Assembly: GCF_963855985.1 (NCBI RefSeq)
Contig: NC_087106.1
Location: 8,353,001-8,417,000, forward strand
From: Ostrinia nubilalis
Lineage: Eukaryota; Arthropoda; Insecta; Lepidoptera; Crambidae
DNA length: 64,000 nucleotides
Direction of reading: 5' to 3'
Shown: positions 11,644-23,479 of the stretch, in pieces
Layout of the letters: every line of letters begins with the position of its first letter
Numbering within the stretch: position 1 is the first letter of the stretch
Position numbers and translations under genes: made by a program
The notes under the pieces: model-generated
Told to the model about the DNA's origin: nothing
The model's input: only the letters and a program-made list of their open reading frames with translations
Databases searched by the model: none

Positions 11644-11952
11644 CGTTTCAGCTCGGAATGACAACTTCTCAAAATGACAACCGGGGCGCAAAATGTCCAC
11701 TTCTCGAAATGACAACTTCTTAAAATGTCAACTTCGCATAATGACAACTCTAGAAGAACTAGAACTCTAGAAATAATGAAAATAAAATATCAACAAGTAG
11801 TTGTCATTATGCGAAGTTGTCATTGTGAGAAATAGACATTATGAGAAATTGTCTTTTAGCGAAGTTGACATTTTAAGAAGTTGTCATTTCGAGAAGTGGA
11901 CATTTTGCGCCCCGGTTGTCATTTTGAGAAGTTGTCATTCCGAGCTGAAACG
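11644..11952. mobile_element. 309-bp foldback element with 93-nt perfect arms and 8-bp TSD
   Basis: Positions 11644-11736 and 11860-11952 are perfect reverse complements over 93 nt, starting CGTTTCAGCTCGG. The element is bounded by the direct repeat CATTTTTT (11636-11643 and 11953-11960). Each arm consists of repeats of an AATGACAACTTCT-like 14-18-nt motif, and the right side of the loop carries extra copies (11810-11859). No coding capacity is seen. The 8-bp duplication suggests hAT-type mobilisation. Perfect arms imply recent insertion or gene conversion. Confidence 0.8.
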
Positions 11953-12031
11953 CATTTTTTGACGTTACAAAAACAGACTCCCGTACCGCTCCCATACCTC
12001 AGGCATCACTGACTGAGTTAAACGCTAAACC

Positions 12032-12566
12032 GGCTAGTTCAGTGATTCGTCCCACAACAAGTTCGTCCCACTGGGACGAAACACTGAATTAAAAAAAAAT
12101 ATATTTTTTGATCTGGATTCGTCCCATTTAATTTATTCTTTAACATAATGAGATTTAGTACCGTCAGTTAATGAAATAAAAGAAAACATGAGTGTTAGCA
12201 ATGTCTGTATTTAAAAGGAAATCAACATAGAAAATCTTAACTACATACTTGTATTAATAAGAAATCACAGCTTAAGTAAATCACTGAATGAAACATGTTT
12301 ATCAATGATTTAAAATTTTACTTATTAAAATTTTTTGCTGATCTATGAGTACCTATATTCACGTGTTGATTTTCTTTTAAATACAGATATTGTTAACAAA
12401 TTCATATTTTCTTTTATTTCATTGACTTTCCAACGGTGGTAAATCTCATTATGTTAAAGAATAAATTAAATGGGACGAATCCAGAACGAAACTAATATAT
12501 ATTTTTTTGAATTCAGTGTTTCGTCCGTGGGACGAACGTGTTGTGGGACGAATCACTGAACTAGCC
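12032..12566. mobile_element. 535-bp long-arm MITE with 8-bp TSD
   Basis: The ends GGCTAGTTCAGTG are inverted copies flanked by GCTAAACC (12024-12031 and 12567-12574). The arms extend ~200 bp and contain TTCGTCCCAC and GTGGGACGAA motifs plus matching internal segments (TAAATTTATTCTTTAACATA on one side, its complement on the other). The element is non-coding. An 8-bp duplication fits hAT; reading it as 9 bp (CGCTAAACC) would leave Mutator-like open. Confidence 0.8.
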
Positions 12567-12574
12567 GCTAAACC

Positions 12575-15290
12575 TATAGTTTAATCTTTATTTCATAATA
12601 ACTAACCGACTCTTTCTTTGCGGTCCAGTGTATTTTGAACTAAACAAGAATTCAGCTCCAGTGTTTATAAACAAGATTGTTTGTGGTACCCCCAAATTTT
12701 GGATTGTGGATTCTATCAATTCGAGGGGATGTTAAGGGTTGCTGCGCATGACGTTGACACCGGTCTGGGTTAGGGGGCAGGTACCCAAATCACTTCGTTT
12801 GATAGCAGATGATATAACGCTAGACTTATACTTAAATGATGGGGGAAATGTGGTAAGTGTGTTTCTAGAAAAATTTTTGGGGATGAAAATGAAATGTTTT
12901 AAGCGGCCATTGCTGTAAGGTTATTTTAGACTCTGAAGCTTGAGTACTGACTTTTTTATATTTTTAAGTAACAAAACAATTATACTATAAATAAACACGG
13001 TCACGTAAGTTTTTGAAATGTCAGTTTTTTCACATAAAAAATAATAATGATCGTTATTAGGATCTTGGAAACATTATTTAACCCTATTACTTTGCATCAA
13101 GAAAGCGAGATTATTGATAACATAAAAATACTTATACTAAACGAAACAGCTTTATAGTAAGTCGACAAGGCAATACGGGTCGGTTTTACAGACACATCGC
13201 TATCGTGATAAAAAATACTGCTTAGAAATGATTTTTAAAATTTTGGTTTTACGCCAAATCAGAGTTAAGCCCATAAACTATCCGGCCACCAATATTATCG
13301 ACTCATCGCAGCTCAGTCAACCAAACGGCGATCCAGATAAATTCTTGGGTTTAGATTTAAAGTTGAATGTTAAATCGAGTAAAAGGGTGGGATAATAGCC
13401 TATTTTAACCGCAGATAGTTTTGACTGTAGCAAATAGGCTTCACTCAACCTTAGAATGACAAAGTATGTAGATACGTGGGTGTACTGAGAGACTGAGACT
13501 GAATATATTATCTTTAATACTAATAATAACATAACATAATATTAAAGTAAGAATTTCGTCCAAAATTAATCCATTAAGTTCGGCGAAATTTTCATAACTA
13601 AAGCGGGAGACAGCGTATTTTACTTAAGGTGGAATTAATTTAGTTTGAAACTTCTGTCGCCCTTCTATGCCGAAATGTGATCCTAAAATGGGGGATTACA
13701 TAATAAAATAAGCTTTTGAGGCTTCTCAATCTGTTTCGAGCATTAAATAAAATGTAATCACCCAATGGCCGCCTTTGACGTAACAAAAAAGTGAAACAAT
13801 AACAACAGTGACGTTAAAACAACTTGTAGTCTTTGAAAAGCCATACAAAGTCATAATTACGCATTACATTTCCAAATAACAACACAAGTACTAATTGTGT
13901 AACACTTTGTTTTAAACAAGTATTTGGAGATAACCACTCGATGTATCAATATACCTATGATACGAACCAGAAACTATCCTTTGATCTTTTTATTTGTAAG
14001 CCAATGCTCTATACTCTATGCGAAAGAAAAAGGAATGCGGCCGGCCCACGGACCTTTATTGTGATGGTCAGTGCCTCATGCAAAACAAAATAAAAAAGTA
14101 TGGAACAGGTCGAGACTGCCCGGACCAGTTGGACAAGTTAACCACTTTTCCGATCCCTTCCCTTGACATCTGAAGTTTGCGGCCAACTTAGACATCGGCG
14201 TCTTTATTCGTAAAGCAACAAAGTCCAGTTTTGTCCGTTTTGTGTCGTTGAATTTATTAGTTACGCGTGTAATAAAGTTGGGCTATGATTTAAAGGCGTT
14301 TCGATTTCTTTAGGAATTCGGCTGTCGGGACACGGGTTCGTGTGTAGAATAGTGAGTCTAAGCAAACTATGTCTCTATGTCAATGTCGCTGGATCTATTA
14401 ATAAAGTTAGGGAAATTGATATAAATATGGTCGCCTGACTTTGACTTTTTACAACTTTAGATGTGGTTTTAGAACTTAATCCCGAAGGGAGAAACTGTGA
14501 TAAGTTAATTTTATACACGGCATCTTAAGACACTTACATTACAATAATTTGTATCAATTTTAATTTGTAAGTCTCTTATCTAAAACAGCATCGTAGCAAG
14601 AACCATCAAAAATGATGGAAATGTTAATTAATTGTAACTTAATGGATATTTGCTAAAACTAATTTCCTCTTTAATTCATTTTTGTGTTCATCTACAGTAA
14701 AACTCGAAATGCATATTCAATTTAACTCCAGAGTGGAAATTTCATGGCCCTTCGCTATAAATGTATGGCGAGTTAATGAGGTAAAATACAATTAGCAAAG
14801 CATATTCCCCATCAAAATTTATTGGAAATACAGGAAGAGTGAGAAATATGAGTTTCAGTTAACAGACTTGAAATTATTATATTACAAACATTAAAATAAG
14901 TACTAGTCAAGGGTTATTGCTGCCTATAATAAATCAGGATTATACGAATTTATATTACGCAGAAACGGACAGTACGCAAATGGTTGAAAAAGTAAAAAAA
15001 TATAAGTACAATAATACTAGATACTCGCTCAAATAAAAATAATGCGTTGCATTACTTAAAGGCACTTTATAGCAGGCAGAACTAAAGAAAATAGAACAAA
15101 GGAAGCCTTAACATACAGATGAATATTTAACCGCATAACGAAGCGTTGAAATATCTTAGCTTGCGTGTTTCAAAAGAAATCCATTATATGAGACAAGAAA
15201 AACTTACACTTATAAATAACGAGACATCAACCCGCGGTGCAGTAACCAGACATTCTTTCAAGGCCAGCAAAACGACCAGAAAACATATGG
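12575..15290. other. No gene seen; mostly unique-looking
   Basis: There are no long frames and no recognised repeat ends. Blocks at about 12640-12790 and 14030-14300 are less AT-rich and look less repeat-like than the surroundings. They could be conserved non-coding DNA, but one sequence cannot show that. Confidence 0.35.
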
Positions 15291-15670
15291 ATTAAAAAAA
15301 GAAACTGCCGTCGGCCAGTTTGTCGAGAGCCCTTCGGTGGGGCGACTTCCTTTATTTTGCCTTTAAAAATAAGAGCATCGTGGGTCGACGAAGGCCAGGC
15401 TACATTAGTGGGTAACACCGACCAGTTTATGCAGAACCCTCGCGTGCCTTCCAAGTTGTCTTTTTAACCCTCGGTTAGGAGTGCTTGCAAGGGCAGGGTA
15501 GGTCTCAGCGCGCTGGCGGTACAGTCACCCCACGAAGGTGCCGTGTGGTCACTGACCATGTACGAGAATAGCGCGGTACCTGCTCCCGCGCAGGCTGTAC
15601 TCGTGACGTCACACGGTTGTACTCGATTTATGGGTACAAGTACAACACACGAATGCCAGGCTAAAAATAC
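15291..15670. other. GC-richer island, unassigned
   Basis: Composition shifts upward over ~350 bp and includes GCGCGCTGGCGG, CTGCTCCCGCGCAGG and GTGACGTCAC (a CRE-like palindrome). A 75-codon minus-strand frame (15227-15454) covers part of it but matches nothing recognised. It could be a regulatory island, an exon or an old repeat. Confidence 0.3.
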
Positions 15671-16655
15671 GTAACGATCGAGATGGAAATATTTTTGTTG
15701 GCATTTTTATTGGATTGTTAACTTGGGCGTTAATGTATTTTAATTGTGTTGCTAAAATAGCACCTACCTTTTAAAACACGGCTACGTTAACTCAAACGAA
15801 ATAAGGAATTATAACCAAATAACCAAGAAATGCTTTACTAAAATACTACGAATTGTAGTTAAATTTCAGAATTGCATGTAACACAGGCAACTAATAAACC
15901 CGAAAATTAATTCACTAAAATTCCTAAGCCCGGTAGTAAAACGTTAAAATTCGCCGTATAGCTGTACAAGAGTAAAAGCTCTTAAATGCGTTAAATATGT
16001 ACTTACACCCTTTTACGAGGGGGCCTCCGTTTAAAAAGGTATTTAATGTGAGCGACCGCGAGCTCTCAGTGACATTATCTGCCACTTGTGAGCGGGGAGT
16101 TGTTGAGTAAACTTGCCTAAGTACAAAATGTTACGTTTTGATAACCTTCAGGGGTGATACTGGCAACCTTTTTAGTCTTTAAGCTAAGCGGGATAGGGTG
16201 TAGTTTTGCTTTAATGACGAACTAAAGTGACTCGAGAAGATTCAGGGACATCATAAATTAACCAACCCGTGTATCTTAAAAACCTTTTGAAGGTATGTCA
16301 TGGTCACATTATTTTTATAAAAATAGCACACCAATAATGGTTCGCCATTTCTGCTCAAGTTTAATGTAATGTGCATTTTTATCGTCACGTGAAATAAAAA
16401 TTACCTTCTACAAGCATCAGCGACCCACAACCAAAAATGGGCTAGCTTTATTTGGTCTACCGATTTGCTAAGAAAAAAAACAGTTTATTGTTAATATTGT
16501 ACTTATCAGTCTCTAATATTATAATTTTTCCACCTTTCACTATACATACTTGAATTACTGATTGATACGACTTGTATCACACCGTAAGGGCTGATTTCAC
16601 CATCGTCTGACAACTTTTAACTGAAGAATAAACTTGTCGTTTTGACATATATATT
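15671..16655. other. No gene seen
   Basis: AT-rich. A local patch at 16015-16100 (GAGGGGGCCTCCG, GAGCGACCGCGAGCTC) is GC-richer. Nothing could be assigned. Confidence 0.35.
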
Positions 16656-16827
16656 TGCCATACTGTGTGCTTACCATGAGTTTATGCTAGGTGTAAAAAA
16701 TGACATTAAATGTATGACACATTTTGCAACGCCTCTAGCGGCTACTTTCAAGAAATAAAATCTTCATAGATTTTTTTGACGTACTCGATAGCGAGCACAC
16801 ATAACGTAAACTCATGGTAAGCACACT
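16656..16827. mobile_element. MITE with GTGTGCTTACCATGAGTTTA ends
   Basis: The 20-bp end GTGTGCTTACCATGAGTTTA is repeated exactly in inverted orientation at 16807-16826. The element is ~172 bp and non-coding. Confidence 0.6.
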
Positions 16828-17399
16828 GAAACTGTTAATGTGCCAAACTTATTCTGAGATTAATATTTACTCTTGTTTGGTCGAATCCATCCTAAGCAGG
16901 AATTTTTTTCTTTACGGTGTAGTTAAGGTAAAATAGTACCAAATTTTTCACTTGACATGCTTTGTATTTTCTCGGTGCAGGCAGAATGAGCTTCCAATTT
17001 ATCAAGGGCACAGGCAACCCTAGTGTAGTGACGTCACAGGATTTATCACCAACGAAATTAACCTTTAAGGCGACGCAGATTTATATGGGGGAAATGAGCA
17101 GAGTATTTTTAAATCTAGGATAGAGATGGAATTACAATAAGTTAGGATATCGATGTAATTGGTCAGCTAATGTAATGAATGAATTAATTATTGTAACAAA
17201 AAATACTTCTAAAAACCGTTCTACCAAAAGAAATGTAGTTACTAAAGTACGAGGACGCGAGCGAATATATTTCTATGAGTTTCCAATATGCAATTTTGAG
17301 TCTCAAAAATCTAGCTTTTCGACCTTACAAAGTTAGGAAATACACTGGGTTTATTTACTTTTTTAGTAAGTGTCGTTTACTATTTTTTTTTTATAATTT
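16828..17399. other. No gene seen
   Basis: AT-rich. No frame or repeat end was recognised. Confidence 0.35.
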
Positions 17400-17448
17400 C
17401 AACTTGAAATTATTAAACAAACGCGTAAAAAGTCGCGGGCACAACTAG
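17400..17448 (+). mobile_element. Possible Helitron 3' end
   Basis: AGTCGCGGGCACAACTAG, followed by T, resembles the GCGGGC...CTAG|T terminus of the Helitrons at 35542, 36281 and 50132. No matching TC 5' end was found, so the element is truncated or the resemblance is accidental. Confidence 0.35.
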
Positions 17449-18211
17449 TATCTAATATAAATTAGATGTTCAAAGGAAGCTTTCCGCTTTAGTGCTACCT
17501 CGTATAACGGCGTCAAAACATGCCATCTTAAATTTCACTTCCTCAAAATTAAAAATGCTTTCAGGCATTATTTTGGGGGTTCTGAAAGTCGATAAATTAC
17601 GCTCTCTATAAGGATAAAATACGGATTTCCTTAAATTCAGGAAATGGCTAAATATAAATCTTCGGGAACGAAAGGAAGCTATCTAAATATAATGTGATAA
17701 AAGCATAAGTGATAAAAAGGGGAAGTACATTTTGCTAAAAAGGGAAACAAAATAGGGTGAGTGTACCACACGTCGTCCTACCGAGTTGTATTAATGTTTA
17801 AAGTCGAAAATAAATTGAGAAAATTCGTCATTATGTAGGTACTGTACTTTCAACAGCACACGAAAAAGTTCACATTAAGGTCAAGTGAATGACATGTTAA
17901 AAGTCATCATTACGAGTATGTAGTTATAAGAAGTATTATGTATAATTATACATTTAAAAAATAATAATAACTAGTTCGTAAAAAGTTATTATAAGCTGAC
18001 GAAAGAGCATTATGACTTACACATAACTTATTAAATATAACCTCGACAAGAAAAAGTAGACGACTTTGAATTAAGTAGGTATAAGCAAGTTCTTAATATT
18101 TATACCTACCACATACATAGGTACATTTTTTAAAGCAAAAAAGTTTTTTAAATAGAATTTTATTTCATGGAATTGTTTTTGCCATAATTTCATAGCTTGC
18201 TTCTAACGCCT
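17449..18211. other. No gene seen
   Basis: Stop-rich and AT-rich with no features. Confidence 0.35.
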
Positions 18212-18220
18212 ACGTGGTCC

Positions 18221-18480
18221 GTTCGTTCGTTCGTTCGTTTCAGCCAAATGACGTCCACTGCTGGACAAAGGCCTCCTCCAAGGTTTTCCACAATGCACGG
18301 TCCTGCGCTGCCCGCATCCAGGCTCTTCCCGCGACCTTTACGAGATCGTCGGTCCACCTAGTAGGAGGCCTGCCCACGCTACGTCTTCCAGCCCGTGGTC
18401 GCCACTCGAGAACTTTTCTGCCCCAACGGCCATCGTCTCTACGAGCTATGTGCCCCGCCCACTGCCACTTGGTTTTAGCA
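18221..18480 (-). mobile_element. RTE-clade LINE 3' end, antisense, (GAAC)n tail
   Basis: The minus strand encodes ~80 C-terminal residues of an RTE reverse transcriptase (KWQWAGHIARRDDGRWGRK onward to a stop after WTSFG), nearly identical in sequence to the copy at 5485. The tail is (GAAC)n rather than (GAT)n. The duplication ACGTGGTCC (18212-18220 and 18481-18489) gives a 260-bp insertion. The 106-codon plus-strand frame across it is the antisense shadow. Confidence 0.9.
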
Positions 18481-18820
18481 ACGTGGTCCATTGGAATAAA
18501 ATCAGACTCTTACGACTCTAGAATTTCACTCTAGACTCTACAGGTTCAATTTCCAGATGAGCAATTTGAGAATTTTATTTAAAAAAAATACTTTAGAGTT
18601 TTTGATCAAATTCTACGCTCAAACCGTAAAATGCTAAGCTTGAAATTGTGGTTCTGACATGACAGGTACGAGTCCCCTTATCAGCACTATTACGTCATCA
18701 TTTAAAGCATGTGTCCTTGAGATAGTTGTATTTGTAGGACGTTACATGTTACATACTCAAAGGTAGATGGTACAGTCGTCAAAACATCAGCATATAAAAC
18801 TTAGTTGGACAATCGAACTT

Positions 18821-19028
18821 ATTTTTTTTTATCCACAACGGGGAAGTTCTTGGCCTGTATCTCACCTGATGGTAAGTGATAATCTGGCCTAAGGTGGAAG
18901 CGAGCTTCACCCGGAGCCCTCAACTACGGAGGTACTGGCTATCTTAGCTCTAACCGCCGGAACACAACAATGCTGTTAACATTGTTGTTGTGACAGACTT
19001 AGGTAAGATGGTGGTAGCTAGCTTAGCT
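18821..19028 (-). mobile_element. SINE 3' region, antisense copy
   Basis: Read on the minus strand it matches the 3' two-thirds of the SINE at 49332: TACCACCATCTTACCTAAGT, the AACAACAATG segment, CCTCCGTAGTTGAGG, GAAGCTCGCTTCCACCTT, then GTGGATAAAAAAAA at the end. The tRNA-like head is absent, as in a 5'-truncated retroposed copy. Confidence 0.7.
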
Positions 19029-19560
19029 TTTTACCACTAAATAAGATGCTTCAGTGCTAACCTTGATGTGCCGCTGCACATAACACGCCACATTCTTGAA
19101 TTATATCGTTTAAGCTGTTTATATAAACATTAAGTCTACCACAGACTATCGTATTACATCGGAACAAGAAATCACTGGACATTATGCACAATTATGTATA
19201 ATAAAAAATAATTCGGCAGTTAAGGTATGCACATTTCGATCACCCAACAGAAGCGTATTACGACCAATTTTATTGTAGTTATTACCAGACAATAAAAAAA
19301 TTAAAAACACGTATAAATTATGTTGTATAAACCATTTTAATACTTAAATGAATAATCATCATTATGGGTTATAGAAAAATGTGAGCAGTATAAATAATAA
19401 GAGTTTTATTGAATGCGTTAATTAATACTATCACCAGGAACGATTGATTTCAAAACGAAGTGGAAAATTCATAGCATGAATTCTTTCCACGTAGAAACAA
19501 CAAACATGATCCTTTCCAAGTTTTCAATTTACTAAAGGCAAATGGCGGATTTGGCCTATC
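19029..19560. other. No gene seen
   Basis: AT-rich. No frame or repeat end was recognised. Confidence 0.35.
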
Positions 19561-19820
19561 TACAGGGTGTTAGGTAAATGGGTATATGAGCCGACACTAG
19601 CCCATGTTAACATGGTCATATATGGTATGGTGAAGTCAGAAAATTGATATCTTCATTTTAATTATTTTATTTTTCATAGAAATCGTATTTTATAAAATTT
19701 ATTTTATATGAAAATAAAAAATAAAAAAATGATGATATCAAATTTCTGACTTCACCATACCATTTATATGTTAACATGAGCTAGTGTCGGCTCATATACC
19801 CATTTACCTAACACCCTGTA
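19561..19820. mobile_element. TA-flanked MITE with TACAGGGTGTTAGG ends
   Basis: The ends TACAGGGTGTTAGGTAAATG are inverted copies. The match extends through GGGTATATGAGCCGACACTA and a TATGGTATGGTGAAGTCAGA segment, making most of the 260 bp one hairpin. Terminal TA dinucleotides suit Tc1/mariner-type insertion. Confidence 0.75.
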
Positions 19821-19840
19821 TAAGTCCCCACGCGACGCTG

Positions 19841-19961
19841 GCCAGACGGGGTCTCAGTCGCCTCTTGTGATATCCACGGGAATAGTGGAAAGTATAGTAT
19901 GACATCCACGGCAACAGTGGAAAATATTAAATAGTAAATACTGGATAAAGAAGAAGAAGAA
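19841..19961 (+). mobile_element. LINE tail remnant with (GAA)n end
   Basis: Two direct copies of a CCACGGSAAYAGTGGAAA-like unit are followed by a (GAA)n tail. The 7-bp repeat GACGCTG (19834-19840 and 19962-19968) may be the target duplication. Only 3' non-coding sequence is present, so the family is uncertain. Confidence 0.4.
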
Positions 19962-19968
19962 GACGCTG

Positions 19969-20625
19969 CAGTAGTTTTCTACATTTAACAACCTTTTTGT
20001 TGTAAAATCGGGTAAAAAGAGCAGCCACTCTCAACGTGAGTCAGATTTTAAATAACAATCAAATATTCCGTACAGATTTGAAAATCGAGACCGGACGAAT
20101 TTGAAATTCAAAAAGTCAAAGTTAAACCTAAGCTTTTGAATAAGTTCATTTACATATACAAATGAGTCATCTGTCGGTTCGTTACGGCCCGTGCGCAGAG
20201 CCGTGTTATTTGGTATGGAAATTATTTTTTGTTCCATCGCCGACTTTGGTCGGACTCGTCTCAAAGACGACATATTAAACAATCGATGTGGAGTGTTATT
20301 AATTTTTGTGTCGCCAGGAAGTGGTGTTATTATGCAAGGCGAGATCTTTCAAATGAAACCGAAAAAAACATCAAATTTATGAATTAGCATGGCGGTTTGA
20401 ATGGCCGGATATTGTACGTACAATAGATTTCTGGAAATCGGAAATGTCAGTGGATTGCCTAAAATGATGATAGGATGAAAGACTTATTGCTGCTGGGGCT
20501 TTTGGTTGGACATCGCAGTTAGCCCTAACTTCCAGGTTCTGTTTTATGACGTCACATTCCAGTAAACATTGACATGGGAATTGACATTGTGGTCCTTTTC
20601 ATTTTAAAACGCCTATAAATGCAAT
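19969..20625. other. No gene seen
   Basis: Opposed short frames at 20031-20282 (minus) and 20191-20382 (plus) overlap, and neither shows a recognisable domain. Confidence 0.3.
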
Positions 20626-20787
20626 CGGGGCAGGGCACCGACGAGATGGTCGGACGCGGTGAGGAAGACGGTGGGCGGGAGTTTGCATAGTGCGGTCCAC
20701 ACAGCTTATGACCGCAGTCTGTGGAGGAACACTATCTGCTGTGGTCGCGATCCTCATCAGTGAGGGACCGAGGAAGAAGAAGAAGAA
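20626..20787 (+). mobile_element. Second RTE-like LINE family, C-terminal end
   Basis: The plus strand encodes about 40 residues with PTRWSDAVRKTVGG and then AYDRSLWRNTICCGRDPHQ before a stop, followed by a (GAA)n tail. This is the C-terminal layout of RTE-type LINEs (PTRW, then RSLWR), but distinct from the (GAT)n family. Near-identical flanks ATAAATGCAAT and ATAAATTCAAT (20615-20625, 20788-20798) look like a slightly diverged TSD. Confidence 0.7.
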
Positions 20788-20798
20788 ATAAATTCAAT

Positions 20799-21777
20799 AT
20801 TTTTATTTTTAGTGGTGAAGAAGTTGGATATTATCTTCTACTATCTACTACAAACAAGTCTCAGTAAATTGTTAAGACTCTTGAAAAAAAGTGCAATGCT
20901 GAACTTTAGCTAGTTTCTCTCTTTCTATAATTACTTTCAGTGTAATATTAAATAAGGTCTATTAATATACTATTAAATTATACATTCCAGATATCCTATT
21001 AAGTGATTCACTCCGAGAGATGAAGACAAAGCGGGGCCGAAATCAAAAGACGTATAAGATTAGAATTCAAATATTTTGTAAACATAATCTCCAGATCTGC
21101 CCATCTCGCTAAACCTCAAGGACTCGCCTTTGAATAATTAACAGGCTGTTTAAAATCATTTTATAAACTTCGGTATCTCTGCCCAAACTCCAATTAAATT
21201 ACGCTGCTGTGATGTCGATACTTTTGTCGATATGACATTTGACACTGACATAAATTGACACTACGAAATACATGCAATAGTAATGTAAATTCATAGTTTG
21301 GAAATAATGCATTTTTTTCTTTTCTTTTAGAGATAATAGGTTATTAGGACAATAATAAACTTAGAAATACTTTGTGGCCATCGAAATTGACTGATAAGTA
21401 TTCGTTGTCTTTCTTGATTGCCTTACTTTAGCAGTAATTGCAGCGCCCGTATGTTCGTCTAACAACAATTTCTCAAAATTAACTTTTTATCTAACCCATT
21501 AACCCACGCGTCGCCGTTAAGTAATATGTTGAAACCTTATCGCATTAACTTAGCGTGACACATCCTATGAATCAATACCGCGCACGTGAAACTGTATTGT
21601 GACATGGGCCTAATGAGGATCAGTACTGTTGTAGAAAATGCAATAAAACTAGTATCTACGATAATCTTTAAGACATAAGAAAGATACATCTTTTTGAATT
21701 ATCCAAATCGGACCATTACTTACGAAGATATTAAGTAATAAACATAGGCCGTTTTTGCCGCTAAAAGTCAACGTACG
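20799..21777. other. No gene seen
   Basis: AT-rich, no recognised repeat. GTCGATACTTTTGTCGATATG near 21213 is a minor direct repeat. Confidence 0.35.
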
Positions 21778-23270
21778 CAGGGCCGCGTGACGTCACTATA
21801 TCCGAATCGAGCGCAGCCGGCGTACTGCGTGGATAGAAAATAATTTTTTCCAGCTAAACTATCAGTTTTAGAAAAAAACTTTTAATAACATTTATTCATC
21901 AAAATAAAGTAACCTATCGACCAGTCATTTTTAAAAATAAAAATTGTGCAAAATAAGTATCGCTATGTCCAAAAACCACATTTTTATAGGATTCGATGGA
22001 ATGCGGAGACGCGGTTGGGGTGAGTGTAACTTTATGATTGTTTGTATTGAACATAATATGAATGCTAATACCCAGTTTCTGGCCTAGAGGGAGGGGGAGG
22101 GGGGGGATAAGTCATACCCAGCTTAAAGTCTGGGGGGAGGGGCAAGCGCCAAGCCTTACCCAGCTTCTTGCCTTGGTAAGAGGGGGGAGAGGCAAGTCAT
22201 ACCCAGTTTCTGGCCTAGGGGGGGGGGGGGGGGGGTTAGTCATACCCAGCTTCTGGTCGAGGGGGAGTCATACCTAGCTTATGCTTATGGACTGGGGGGA
22301 GGGGCTAGCCTTACCCAGCTTCTGGCCTGGGGGAAGGAGGGGGGGGGTAGCCATACCCAGCTTCTGGTCGAGGGGGAGTCATACCTAGCTTATGCTTATG
22401 GACTGGGGGGAGGGGCTAGCCTTACCCAGCTTCTGGCCTGGGGGAAGGGGGGGGGTCAAGTCATAACCAGTTTCTGGTTCTGGCCTGGGGGGGGGGGGTA
22501 AGTCATACCCAGCTTCTGGCCTAGGGGGAGGGGCAAGCCTTACCCAGCTTCTGGCCTGGGGGGGTGGGGGAGGGGTCAAGTCATACCCAGTTTCTGGCCT
22601 GGGGGGGGGGGGGGGGGTAAATCATACCCGACTTCTGGCCGAGGGGGCAGTCATGCCCAGCTTATGACCTGGGGAGAGGAGGGGCGGGGGAGTCATACCC
22701 AGCTTCTAGGCTAAGATTAAATAGATTTCCAGGAGGGAGCAGCTGGCCCGCCCATGGGAACGGCGAATAGATAGGTAGGTACGTAGGTTTAACTCAGAAA
22801 AACTAAATAACAGGTAGGTATTGCGTGTACATCGAAATGATCTTCATAGCAATGTCTTGTAGCCTAGGCAGAGTGTATCTGCCTCGGCTATACTTATTGT
22901 TAGAAGTAAATAAATTAATACCTACTTATACATTTTTATACTTTACTTGGACGAAGATATGACTCTAACAACACCTATGAACACTTTATTTGCATAAATC
23001 GCCAAATATACCACCGCGGAGACCCTAATCGCGTCTCCGCGTTCCATTGAATCGTATGAGCGTATGGATTTTTTGCGATATTTTTCACAATTTCTATTTT
23101 AAAAAATTACCTATCAATAGCTTACTTTATTCTGATGAATAAATGTCATAAGAAGTTTTTCTCTAAAACTGATAGTATGGCTAGAAAAAAATATTTTCTA
23201 TCCACGCAGTACGCCGGCAGCGTTCGGATCGGATATAATGACGTCATCGGTCCCGCGCCGGGCGGTCAGT
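21778..23270. mobile_element. ~1.5-kb element with ~240-bp inverted arms around a minisatellite
   Basis: The left arm (about 21778-22020) and right arm (about 23010-23270) are diverged inverted copies. They share GCCGGCGTACTGCGTGGATA, CTATCAGTTTTAGA, ATTTATTCATCA and a GCGGAGACGCG segment. Between them lie the G-rich minisatellite (22066-22716) and ~270 bp of AT-rich sequence. No transposase is seen and no TSD could be fixed. A large foldback-type non-autonomous element is likely; an ordinary inverted duplication is the alternative. Confidence 0.6.
22066..22716 (+). repeat. G-rich minisatellite, ~17 irregular units
   Basis: Units of ~28-48 bp share TCATACCCAGCTTCTGGCCT followed by a run of 5-18 G with occasional A. 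A higher-order block of three units (TGGTCGAGGGGGAG; TTATGCTTATGGACTGG; CTTACCCAGCTTCTGG) occurs twice, near 22233-22343 and 22351-22450. The plus strand has repeated G tracts able to form G-quadruplexes. Proline/glycine-rich frames here are low-complexity artefacts. Confidence 0.9.
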
Positions 23271-23479
23271 GAACTTTTTTAGTAATTTGGCCATAACTTT
23301 GTCAATTTTTGTCGTAGAACAAAAATTTTTGGACTGTATATTATGGATTTTGTAGACCTATAAATCTGCATTCACAGCTAAAAATCGAAATGATCCTCAT
23401 TGTTCACATGCCAACGCTCGCGATTATCGTTATGCGACTACGGTAGATTGGCTACAATCGCTTAATTATGCCTATGGTT
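23271..23479. other. No gene seen
   Basis: Short unassigned spacer. Its AATTTGGCCATAACTTTGTC stretch is not mirrored beyond the left arm. Confidence 0.3.

Noticed and set aside
15227..15454. 75-codon minus-strand frame as a possible exon
   Set aside because: It covers part of a GC-richer island, but the residues match no family I recognise and no splice signals could be tied to it.
18214..18534. 106-codon plus-strand frame
   Set aside because: It is the antisense reading of the RTE C-terminal copy on the minus strand.
22062..22579. Gly-rich and Pro-rich frames in the G-rich array
   Set aside because: They are direct translations of a minisatellite, with no start context and no conservation between units.
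22066..22716. CRISPR-like array
   Set aside because: Units lack constant repeats separated by unique spacers, the array is mostly G tracts, and the DNA is eukaryotic.
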